64,000 bases of DNA from Cricetomys ansorgei (taxonomy: Eukaryota; Chordata; Mammalia; Rodentia; Nesomyidae), in NCBI GenBank assembly GCA_026225945.1, contig JAMJFZ010000711.1:248001-312000 (forward strand), given 5' to 3'. The position numbers were made by a program, and so were the translations under genes. Positions 26,155 through 36,900 of the stretch are shown here, piece after piece; positions within the stretch are counted from its first letter, which is position 1; every line of letters starts with the position of its first letter. The notes below the pieces were generated by a model. That model saw nothing but the letters and a program-made list of their open reading frames with translations, did no database searches and had not been told where the DNA came from.

Positions 26155-27065
26155 CTGTTAACTCTGTATACCACATTGATCAATGTACATGAAATTATTA
26201 TTTCTGTACAATAGAAATGTTTCATCTATTTATAAAAATTCTCCTTACACATAAACATCTCAAACTCTTTCTCTGCCCCAATATGTGCTAACAACAATTA
26301 ATTTTGGTTCATTTGAGTTTGAATTTTAAAACTTCCACATGTGAGTAAACCAATTATATTTATATGCATTGCTAATTTCACTTAGCAATGTGTTTTCTAT
26401 TTTGGTCCATGTTGTTAGAAATGAAACATTCCCATTATTGTATGTCTGTGCACTATTTATTTAGAATGATAGACAGATGATAGATAAGTGACGAACACAC
26501 AAATAGGTAAATAGGTAGATGATAGAGATATAGAGAGATAGATAGTAGGCTTGCTTTATGTGTTTATTCATCATGACAATTTTATTCTATCTTTTATTTA
26601 TTATTTATTTATTTATTATTTATTCTATCTTTTTGAATGATCCTGAAGTCTGTGGTGAAGAAATCACTTTGAAATGTGTGCTTGATTTTCTTTGCTATAT
26701 GCTCATCATGTAATTACTGTATTATCATTTTATTTTTAATTATTTCTTTAATTTTTTTGAGATTGTCATATAATTACAACATTGAATAAACTCCATAGCA
26801 TGTTCCAAAATGGCTGTACTAGTTCATATTTCCAAAATCGTGAGAATTAATTATTTTCTCAGCTCTACTGACTAGACATTTTAATCTTTCTGAAAATAGA
26901 TAAGCTAAAAACTATAAAGGTGGCATTTCATTCTGGTTTTAGTTTACATTTCCATGATGATTGGTGAATTTGAAGATTTTCACAGATTTTTCCATGTATA
27001 TTTTGCATTTTCAGTATGTACATAGGTCCTTTTGTCCATTTTCATTTAAGGTTTTTATTTTCTTG
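26155..27065 (-). mobile_element. Ancient LINE-1 fragment, antisense
   Basis: TTGAGTTTGAATTTTAAAAC, TTTCACTTAGCAATGTGTTT, AAATGGCTGTACTAGTTCAT and ACATTTCCATGATGATTGGT are antisense L1 ORF2-end phrases of an old subfamily. A degenerate GATA run (26465-26550) and an ATTT run (26590-26630) sit inside. Confidence 0.65.
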
Positions 27066-27073
27066 TACTACAT

Positions 27074-27802
27074 TGTAGAGGAACATTTAATCTTTTAATC
27101 CATCAGTGTGGCTGCTCTAGTAAAGGATCAGATTGAAAGGCCTGTGTGAAGGGTAGAAATGGATCACATCCAAAGGCCTGTATGGAGGTATCACATTCAG
27201 CGGCCTGTGCGATCTGGATGACATACTCTGAAGTTAGTGATGCCATTAATCACAAACTCTGAGACTGAATTAGAGTGAAGAGCCAGCAAAGTAAAGTCTG
27301 AGACTGAATCAGAATGAAGTCTGAGATTGAGTCAGAGTGAGGATATGCTGAACTCTCAAGATATAAAAGGAAGCTCTCAGCTCACAATCAGACAGTGAGA
27401 GAGTTCAGTTCAGATAGAGAATTACAGAAGAGAATTTAGAAGGAGTTGAAGAGTTACTTCAGTGAGGCAATTAGCTCACAGACAGTTCAGAAGGAGAAGC
27501 TGAGAACAAAGCCAGTCCAGAATAAGCAAAGAGTTCACAATATAGATCAGAATAAAAGTAGTTCAGAAGATAACTAGTCAGAGCGATCTCAGTCAACAGT
27601 AAGTATTAGAAACTGAAACATTCTGGGTTTAGGTTTGCAGATTACATTGTATGGAGATTTGAAGCTTTCTAGATTCTGGCTTGCATCTTGAAGGGATGCC
27701 TTCTAAGTTTAAGTTTACGATTACAGTGTACAGAGGCTGAAACCCTCTAGGGCCAGGGATTGAATTACCAAAAAATATGCTGCCTTTTGCCTTGAATCCA
27801 CA
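27074..27802 (+). mobile_element. LTR-like repeat, copy B of a three-copy family
   Basis: It begins TGTAGAGGAACATTTAAT and ends near ATCCACA, matching copy A at both ends and through the purine-rich AGTCAGAGTGAA-type interior. It lacks the B1-like heads found in copies A and C. I see no convincing target duplication, so the exact ends are uncertain. No coding frame. Confidence 0.65.
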
Positions 27803-28240
27803 AGAATATTAAGTAAAAAATAAATGCTTACATCTATGCCTACATAGAGAGCACAAAATATGTGATGGCTACACTGCATTGTTTTATCTCTTCACACACT
27901 ATAAATCCAAATCCTTTATTAGATAAATGGCTTTTAAATTCTTTCTTGTGTTCCATGGGGTATTTCGTTACCACATTGCTTCACTTCTTTGTTATTCAAA
28001 AGTTTTAGTCTGATTGTGCTTTTAGAGTCTAGAACAACTTAATGGAGGATTCTTGTTTTTGCTGGCTTGTGGCAGTTTTGCACCTAATATGCAAGACTAA
28101 TCCATTTGAAGAGATGTTTTCGGTCAGTTACATTAGATGAGTTTCTAATTCCATTATTCTGAATGTAAGCATCCACTTTTTAAACACAATTGATTGTAAA
28201 GACTTATTACCTTTTCATTGTGAAACTGTGGTGTCTTTGT
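27803..28240. other. Intergenic stretch between LTR-like copy B and an L1
   Basis: Partly resembles antisense L1 (ATCCTTTATTAGATAAATGG near 27912, GGAGGATTCTTGTTTTTGCT near 28043), but the match is weak. No gene seen. Confidence 0.4.
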
Positions 28241-28244
28241 AGAA

Positions 28245-31200
28245 AAAAAAAATCTATTGACTTTTCAAATCACTTCTTTATTATTGAGATTATAATAAAA
28301 TTACATTATTTCTCCATTCCCCTTCCTCCTTCTAAACCATCCCATATTCTCCTCTTTTCTGTCTTTCAAATTTGTGGCCTCTTTTTTCACTAATTGTTAC
28401 ATGCATATATGTATACATATATACATATCTATTCCTAATTACATAAATACAACTTGCTCAATATGTATAATGTTACTTGTGTGTCCCTTTTCAAGACTGA
28501 ACCTTAGTATTGGATAAACAATTGTGTTCGTCCCTGAGGAAGACTATTACTTTCACACTCATTATCCCTTACTTTCTGATAGTCCTTTAAGAAGAATTGA
28601 GGCCTCTTTGGCTTTCCTCTGGCCACTTAGTGTGTTCATTATGTTGCTTTGATTCAGCTTATTCTTAGGCAGTCATGTTGGTGAGACTTTATTGGTATAG
28701 CTTCTGACATCACAAAAGCCCAATCTTTTGGTTCTCACAGTTTTTCTGCAAGTACGTGCTTACTGGAGAATTATCTAAGATAAAGGAGTTTAACAGCAAT
28801 AGGGCCTTGTTGTCAGTTTTTGGAGAGCAATCTACAGTCTTAGCAATGGCCTTGGTTGTTTTGAGGGTCACAATGGCATCCTTTAGCCAACAATTCAATT
28901 ACACGTAAAATTCTGATACAAGAAGATTCATTTGATGACAACAAACAGCCAGTTAGGACTCAGTCTCCCCATTATTTGGTGACTTCCTTTAGACTGCTTT
29001 CACGTGTATAAATAATTTAGGAAGATTCACCTGCATTAGGCTTCTGTAATACCCTTCCAATGGCCCTTAATTTTAGCTATTTCTCCCCATAATCTCCACT
29101 CATCCTCCTTGTCACTCCTTTGCCCTGTTTAATCCTACCATTCTAATGCTCACTACCCACTTATAATTATTTATTTCTCTTTTCTAATGATATCTACCTG
29201 AATGAACCTACTCCCTTATTCTATACATATCTTCTGTCCTTCTATGGAAATTAGCTTGATTATCATGACTTAGCAGCTTATATTCACATATAAGTGAATA
29301 CATACCATAATCGTCTTTTGAGGTCTGGATTACTTCACTCAGGATGATTTTTCTAGTTCCATCTATTTATCTATGAATTTTATAATTTTATTTTTTTAAT
29401 GGCTGACTAATATCCCATTAAGAATGTGCTACATTTTCTTTCTCCATTCTTCAGTTGAGGGACAGGGACATAGGTTGTCTCAAATGTCTCACTATGAGCA
29501 TGAGCATAGTTGAACAACTGTTTCTGTGGTCAGACAAAGCAATATTGGGGTATATGTCCAAGAGTTGTAGATCTGGATCCTGAGGTAGACAGATGCCCAT
29601 CTTCCTAAGGAACCGATACACTGATTTTCATAGTGGCTATATATTTGTATTCTAGCAATGGTTTTGATTTGCATTTCCCTGATGATTAAGTATATTAAGT
29701 GTATTTTTAAGTGTTTCTCAGCCATTTGAGTTTCCTCTTGTGAGAGTTCTCTGTTTACATATGTTACTTTTGTTTTAACTGGGTTATTTGTTTTCTTGAT
29801 ATCTAGATTCTTGATGGGATTTTTTGTATATTCTAGATATTAGCCTGTTATTGGGTGCGTAGTCGTTAAAAAATCCTTTTGCATTTTGTAGACTGCCACT
29901 TTGTCTGAAGGATGATGTCCTTTGCCATGCAGAAGTTGCTCAGTTTCATGAGGACCCAGTTATTATTTGTTGATCTTAAATCCTGTCTATAGTTCTATAA
30001 AACCATGCATTTAATTGAGAGTTGCTTACAGTTTTAGAGATTTAGTTTATTATCATCATGGTAGGGAGCACGGCAGCATGCAGACAGTCATGGTCCTGGA
30101 GAAGTAGATGAATGTCTGGATCTGCAGGTGGCAAGAAGAGAGATGTTGGGCCTGGGCTGGGCTTTTGAGCCTTCATTGCCCATCCCCAGTGACACATCTT
30201 CCAACAATGCCACTCCTACTTCAACAACACTGTAAGTCCTAATCGTTCTCAAGTACTGTTACTCCCTGATGACTAAGAATTCAAATATAGTAACGTATGG
30301 GAGCCATTCTTATTCAAGCCACCACACAAGTCTTTCACTTGTTTGGTTAGAATTAACCCAAGATATTTTATGTCATTGGAGGCTATTGTGAAAGGTGTTG
30401 TTTCCCTGGCTTCTTTCTCAGTTCATTTTCCATTTGTATAAAAGAAAACAACAGATTTTTGTAAGCTAATTTTGTATCCAGCTACTTTGTTGAAGTGTTT
30501 AGCTGCTGTAGCCATCTCCCAGTGGAAATTTTAGGGTTATTGACAATCACATCATCTGCAAATAAAGATGCTTTGACTTTTTCCTTCCAGTTTGTATCTC
30601 GTTGATCTCCTCAGTTGTCTTATTGCTCTAGCTAAGACTTCAAGTACTATATTTAAAAGATAAGAAGAGAGTAGACAGCCTTGTCTTATTCTTGATTTAA
30701 ATGGAATTGCATTGAGTTTCTCTTCATTTAATTTGATGTTGGCTATGAATGTTTTGTAAACTGCTTTTATTATGTTGAGGTATGTCCCTTGTATCCCTGA
30801 TCTGCCCAGGATTTTCATCATGAAGGACTGCTAGGTTTTCCAAAGGCCTTTTCTGTATCTAATGAGATGATCATGTGCTTTTTGTCTTTCACTATGTTTA
30901 TACGGTAGATTGCATTTATTGATTTACATATGTTCAACCATCCCTGAGTCTCTGGGATGAAGCCTACTTGACCATGGCAGATGATGGTTTTGGTGTGTTC
31001 CTTGAGTCGGTTTGTAAGTATTTTATTGAGAATTTTTGCATCTATGTTCATAAGGGAAATTGGTCTGTAATGTTTTTGTTGAGTTTATATGTAATTTAGA
31101 TATTAGGGTAACTGGACTTTTTTTTAAAAAAAAAAGAGCAATGTTCTTTCTTTTTCTGTTTTTCTATTTTGTAGCATATTTTGGGAATGACTGTCATTAC

Positions 31201-31680
31201 ATTTTCTTTGAAAGTCTGGAAGAATTATGCACTAAAATCAACTGGCCCTGGATTTATTTCACTAGGAGTTAGGTATGCTTAAATTTCTTATCTGATCTTG
31301 ATTTAACTTTGTTCAGTAGAATGTATCGTGAAAATTACCCATTTCTTTTAGATTTTTCCAATTTGCTAGACTACAAGTTTTTAAACTATGTCTTTAGGAT
31401 TCTCTGGATTTCTGTAGTTGTTATTTCCCCTGTTCATATCTAATCTCTCTGTCTTTTAGTTAATTTTGATGAGGATTTGTGAGTCTTACTGATTTTCTCA
31501 AAAAATCAAGTCTTTGTTTCATTGATTCTTTGTATTGTTTTATTTTGTTTGTATTTTCTTGATTTCAACTCCAAGTTTGATTATTTCTTGCCATCTACTT
31601 CTTTTGGGTTTGATTTCTTCTTTTTGTTCTAGAGTTTGCAGGTGTGCTATTAAGTTACTAATATGAGATTTCTCCTGATT
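28245..31680 (-). mobile_element. LINE-1, 3' UTR through reverse transcriptase, antisense
   Basis: The longest L1 in the intergenic region. Its 3' UTR is at the left (28245-28600). ORF2 sequence follows at 29160-31680 on the - strand, including the reverse transcriptase stretch [20 protein letters not shown] near 31048 and [21 protein letters not shown] near 30730. Stops and frameshifts break it, and no intact YADD-type active site survives: the frame ends just before it at about 30552. Between 29995 and 30335 part of ORF2 is missing and replaced by unrelated repeat sequence. The 3' UTR also diverges between about 28600 and 29100. Confidence 0.88.
29995..30335. repeat. Murid interspersed repeat inserted in, or replacing part of, L1 ORF2
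   Basis: AATTGAGAGTTGCTTACAGT through TTAGTTTATTATCATCATGG and GACACATCTTCCAACAATGC to ATTCAAGCCACCACA is a sequence I recognise as recurrent in mouse-like genomes but cannot name. L1 ORF2 resumes at 30336 (GTCTTTCACTTGTTTGGTTA), with several hundred expected bases absent. Confidence 0.55.
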
Positions 31681-31689
31681 TTTCTTAAT

Positions 31690-33570
31690 ATAGTTACTTG
31701 GTGGTATGACCTTGCCTCTTCAAAGTGTTTTAAATGAGAAAAATAATTAAAACAAAAACAAACAAACAAAAAACAGTCAGCCTGTCTGTGTTGGTCAACT
31801 ACTTCTGGGTGCAGGGCCTGCCCTGGATTGTGGTTGATATACCCAGTGAAAATACATTTGGGAAAACTGACTTTTTCACCTTTCCCAGCATGCATCAACT
31901 GAAAATACCTTGTTGGTTAGAAGTTCTGTGCAGGTCTTTTGCATTCTGACTCATTTTGACATTTCTGTCTTATTGTTCTGTTTGTTTTGGCTTTTGGTTT
32001 TTTGTTTTGTTTTGTTTTTTTCCACAGAGAGCATGCAAGAAGTTGGATGGGTAGAAAAGTGGGAAATCTTTGAAAAACAGAGATTGTCAGCATAATTACT
32101 ACTTGCTCCTTATAAATTCTCTTATTTTCTTGGTGGTACCAGATAACTATACCTATCTATAATTCTCCTTACTTTTCAATGGCAATTACTGAAAATATCA
32201 ATGCTGATATAACTTGTCATTCTTTCTGATGTATCTTCTTGTTCATATCACTATGTGATTTCTCTCTTTTGTTCAACATTTACTGATAAATGCTAAATTT
32301 GCTCAAGGTAGTATAGTGCCACAAGGAAATCTGATAAACAACAGAAATATAGGAAAATAGAAAATATAAGCACCACAAAGTATAAAAGTATGATTTTAAT
32401 GAAAAAAATATATGTATGTATATGTATATATAAAATGTAGCAGGTTTTCTGTCCTGTGCAGTTCTCCTTGTTGTTATACTCTATTTGGACTTCTAGAAAC
32501 AGCTTAAGGTATACAGGACGCAGTGGCCAGTTGGCAGTTTACAGTAGAGAGCAGGCTGGCTCCAGCTCATGCTAGAGGACAGTTGGTAGATGATACAGTT
32601 GGTGGAATAGCTTGTAAGATGCTAGTAGCTCCTGTTCTCTAAGTTAAAGACAGCCAAAAAGGGCAGTGTAGTTTTCTTTCTTTTTCTCTATCTTTCAAGG
32701 CCACCTGCAAGAGTGGTGAAGATTTCTTTCTTTCCTATCTCTTTTTAAGAGTTGAAAGAGTATAAAAGACACAGTGGGAATCTGTTACATGTTAGGAATC
32801 AGTTACAAGTAGGAATCTGTCACAGTAACAGTTCAGGCAAGAGAATAGGCTTCAGAATTCATTATAAGCAGCACTCCAATGTGGGGCAAGAGAGAGCAGA
32901 ATTCCTCTACAAGTGGCACTCCAGTGTGGGGCAAGAGAACAGTAGCCTTCATTTACAATAATATATATGTGTAGTCAAGACATGTAATAAATACAATCAA
33001 GTGTGGTAAATGTTGTAAAAAATGAAAATGATAAACTTAAAATTAAAGGTTGATTATCTATGAAAGAAAAGCCACAATTGTTCAGAAGTGTATAGCATAC
33101 TTTCTTGATATGGTTACTGAGATTACAAATCTTAATTAATTATTAGTTTTACACGTACATTGTACATAGTTTTCATAAAATTAAATGTTTCTTAAATCTA
33201 AATAATTATGCTTTATAATGCAGAATGATGAGGTCTACTAGAAGTGTGATTAGATCAGAATCCATCGGTGAGTGTGGTTAAAGTAATCCTCCCAGCCTTT
33301 GGTAGTCAGGCAGCACCAAGGTCTCTAGGTGGAGCAGCCTTTGTGCACTATCCCTGGGGTACTCCATAATGAAGTGTTCCTTGTTTGCCTTGAAATGAAA
33401 GGGTTAGATCTGGAAACACTCTATTAGATTTCTGATAATTATTGGGAAATGTCAAAAAATGTGTTGCTATATTAGAGTGTTTACCTTATTTCAATACTAA
33501 ATTTGTTCACTTTAGTTTTAATACTTAATTGAACTTTAAATTTCAGAACTACATTCTACAATTATAAAGG
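31690..33570. other. Intergenic stretch downstream of Folh1
   Basis: No gene recognised. The stretch at 31770-31950 (CCTGCCCTGGATTGTGGTTG, TACCCAGTGAAAATACA) resembles a recurrent murid repeat I cannot name. 32440-32945 is GC-richer and contains a 44-bp tandem duplication. The rest shows nothing identifiable. Confidence 0.45.
32854..32941. repeat. 44-bp imperfect tandem duplication
   Basis: Two adjacent 44-bp units (32854-32897, 32898-32941) both start AGAATTC and share GCACTCCARTGTGGGGCAAG. They differ at roughly eight positions. Confidence 0.85.
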
Positions 33571-33584
33571 CAAAATTAACTACT

Positions 33585-33751
33585 TTTCTTTTATTTTCAT
33601 TCTTTTTTTTGACCAAATAAAAGTAATATATATGTACATACATATACATAAAGATATTATACATAATCATAAAATCTCAGACATTTACTTGTTATCTATA
33701 GGTCCTCTCAATAATATCATACCTACTCAAAATGGATTCTCTAAAGTACTT
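33585..33751 (-). other. Folh1: Folh1 3' UTR with candidate poly-A signal
   Basis: An AATAAA on the - strand at 33590-33595 lies about 157 nt past the Folh1 stop. That fits the short 3' UTR I associate with this gene. The cleavage site itself is not determined. Confidence 0.55.
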
Positions 33752-33941
33752 TCAGGCTACTTCTGTCAAAGTTTCTGCTGCAGCTTGTACTGTGAAGGCT
33801 GCAATAGAAATTTGCCTCTTCACTTCTCTCCAGGATTTAGAAGGGTCCACTTTGCTATCAATATCAAAAAGAGCATCATAAATTCCTGGGAATGACTCTC
33901 CTGCATACTTATTATGGCTGCTTGGAGCATAGATGATATGC
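33752..33941 (-). CDS. Folh1: Folh1 last coding exon (19)
   Basis: Encodes residues 689-750 after completing R688, ending TEVA and TGA at 33752-33754. [18 protein letters not shown] carries K699/Y700, which bind the glutamate side of the substrate in the human enzyme. The acceptor is TTCAACAG. An L1 fragment begins only about 50 bp upstream in the intron. Confidence 0.96.
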
Positions 33942-36900
33942 CTGTTGAAAAAACAGATTTCTGTCCATTAGGTGCACAAACAATATACAAGAGAAGAAAA
34001 GTATTACACTCGAACTGTATGCTAGAAGTATCATAGTACCAGATTTTAAGCCTTACTATATATACAGTCATAGTACCAAAAAAGCACATGACACAAAACA
34101 ACACATATATCAGGGGAATATAAGAGGTGACCCAGAAATAGACCTTCACATTTGAAAAGATGTCAAAAATATTCATGGAGGAAAAAAAAAGATAGCCTCT
34201 TCAACAAATGGTGCTTTTTTAAACTGCGTCAAAGAATAAAATTACATTCAAAGACCATGATGTAAGACCTGAAACCCTGAGAATAGAATAAAAAAAAATA
34301 TAGCAAACACTTCCAGATGTAGGTGTAGGTATAGACAAGGACTTTTGAAAAGAACTTTAGCTGCTCATCAATAATGTCAAAAATTGATAAATTAAATGAA
34401 ATTTAATTAAATTTTAAAGATTCTGTTTGAACAAAAGGGACACTCAAATAAAGCGAATACCAATGAAATGGGAGAAAATATTTGGTGGTTAAACATCTGA
34501 AGAAAGGATTGATATCTAAAATATATTTTAAAAAAACACAAATATTAAACACCCAGACCCTACCTAGTCAGTAAGTGGGCAAATAGAAAAAAATACTATT
34601 TTCAAAAGATACCCAAATATCCCATAAATGTTTAAAAAGGTATTTGACATAGTAATTATCAGGGAAATTTAAATTAAAACCACCTTGAGACTCCATCTCT
34701 TCCCACAAACTAACAAGAATAAATGCTGATGAGGGTGTAGAGGAAGTGAGACACTTAAACACTAATGTTTGGGGTGCCCATAGTCCATTGACTATAGGGA
34801 ATCAATATGAAGGCATCTCAAGAAAACTATAAATATAACTACCATATGATGGAGCTTCGTGTCTTCTGGATGTATGTGTGAAGGACTCTCTACATATAAC
34901 AGAGATAATTGCATACCTGTGATTTTTGTATCACTTTTAATTACAGCCAAATCATGTAACCAGCCAAAAGAAAGTATATATATATATTCATGGAGCTTTA
35001 TTCAGCCACCAAGTGGATGAAATTATGTTGTTCTCTAGAAATGGATGCAACTAGAGATCACTATATTAAACAAAATAAGCCATACACAGAAAGACTAATA
35101 CAAGTTGTTTCTTTTTCTAATATGTTGGCCCTAGAATTTCTTAAAGACATGTACACTATAGATGGGAAACTGGAGAAATAAATGCAGCTAGTGAGAGAGG
35201 GACAAGGGAACAAGGTAGTTGGGGTAGTGTATGAGACTAGGATGAAGGACAAACTATGGGATATGCTTGAATCAAACATTGTTTGTAGAGCCTAATTCTG
35301 TGTACACTGTACTTATACCACTAAATATTTTTGGGTAATAAAAAATAAATTAAAAGATTTTTACACACTGCAGAAAAACTTTTAAAGTGATATTAGACTA
35401 CAGAATCATTTTTCCTCACCTGTAAAAAGGCCTGCCTGGTAATCCTAAAGGATCAATGAATGCACGTTCCAGGTACATCAGCTGATCATTCATAATTCTC
35501 AGTAATATGGGCCTAAAAAGGAAATTATTAAATTATATTTTCATGAAAATATTCACTCAGCCTGGAAAACTCATAGTTCACAGAAAAATAAAACTCAATG
35601 AATCATTTTAAATCATTGTAATATGCAATTAAGAATATGAGTAACACTATACAGAATGTACATATGTATTTAGATATATTGTAACAACAGCTAGCAAAAA
35701 TGAGGTTATTAATTTTAAAAGGAACAAAGAGGGAAACATGGGAGTGTTTGGAGGAAGGAAATGGAAGGTATAAATGATGTATATTATTATTATCTCAAAA
35801 AATAAAGTAATAAATTAAAAAATCAACATGTGTAATCATTATATTTCAGAAATTCTATAAAATGCTATTCATCTAAAACATGAAATATGAAACCATAATA
35901 TGATGGTAAAAAATGTGATACAAATTTTAATGGCTACAGAAATGAGACTTAATAAGCCTGCATTTATAAATACCTTTGAGATTTTTTTTTCATTCTTAGA
36001 TAACCTAACAATCTACTCAGGGAATTAACATCAACTTTGAAATGTGAAAATCTATTAATATCTCTTCAGTTTATGCAAATTACAAATATTTAACTTATGA
36101 CAGAATGGAATATTCTTATTACTAAAGATAAACTTTTAAAATTTTTTCAATGAGCTATTCTGGGCTTGTTGGTAAATTTTTTAATTACATCAGTTCATTT
36201 TTATTTACAATTACAACCCCCAACCCAAATCCCATATCACCCAGAATAGCTCAATGATGAGTTACTGAATTTAATATTCAAATTATGCCATGATATGATT
36301 AGTGAAAATTATAATTTTAATAAATAGTCTTGTTTTATCCATTAATTTATCCAGATATTCATTTTATATTAATTTTATTAAAAATAGTATTAACAGAGCC
36401 TTACTCTCGAGAATGCCTTTGTGGTAAGTTTTAATTTCCGAGCAATACTGCACATTATAGAGGGCTTTAACTCCATTTCATAAACCAAGGATCACTTTGC
36501 CAAAGTTTACAGTTTTAAATGAAACATGGCCAATATCGTAACATTTACCAAATTCTGCTCATGGCTTTTATTTTGCACATAATTAATACTATTTGTTCAA
36601 CATTTCTAAAAATAATGGTCTCATGATATTTATTATTCTTGATAAATTGATTTTTTTTTTTATTAAAGACAGAAAGGATGGTCTGTGCATTGAAGTAATG
36701 ACTTCAAGCAGAAGTAGAGAGAAGCTTGCTCCATGAACAAAAGAATCCGGTTGGAATATGATGCACAGAGACTGAAAAAAAAAAAAGTGAAATCAAACCA
36801 TTTTGGAGTCAATACTGACATATGTAAGTTATATCTCGTAAGTTGGCAGAAGGAAGAGACTGCCATCCAGCTCCAATTCGTGTCAGAAATAAAATATCTA

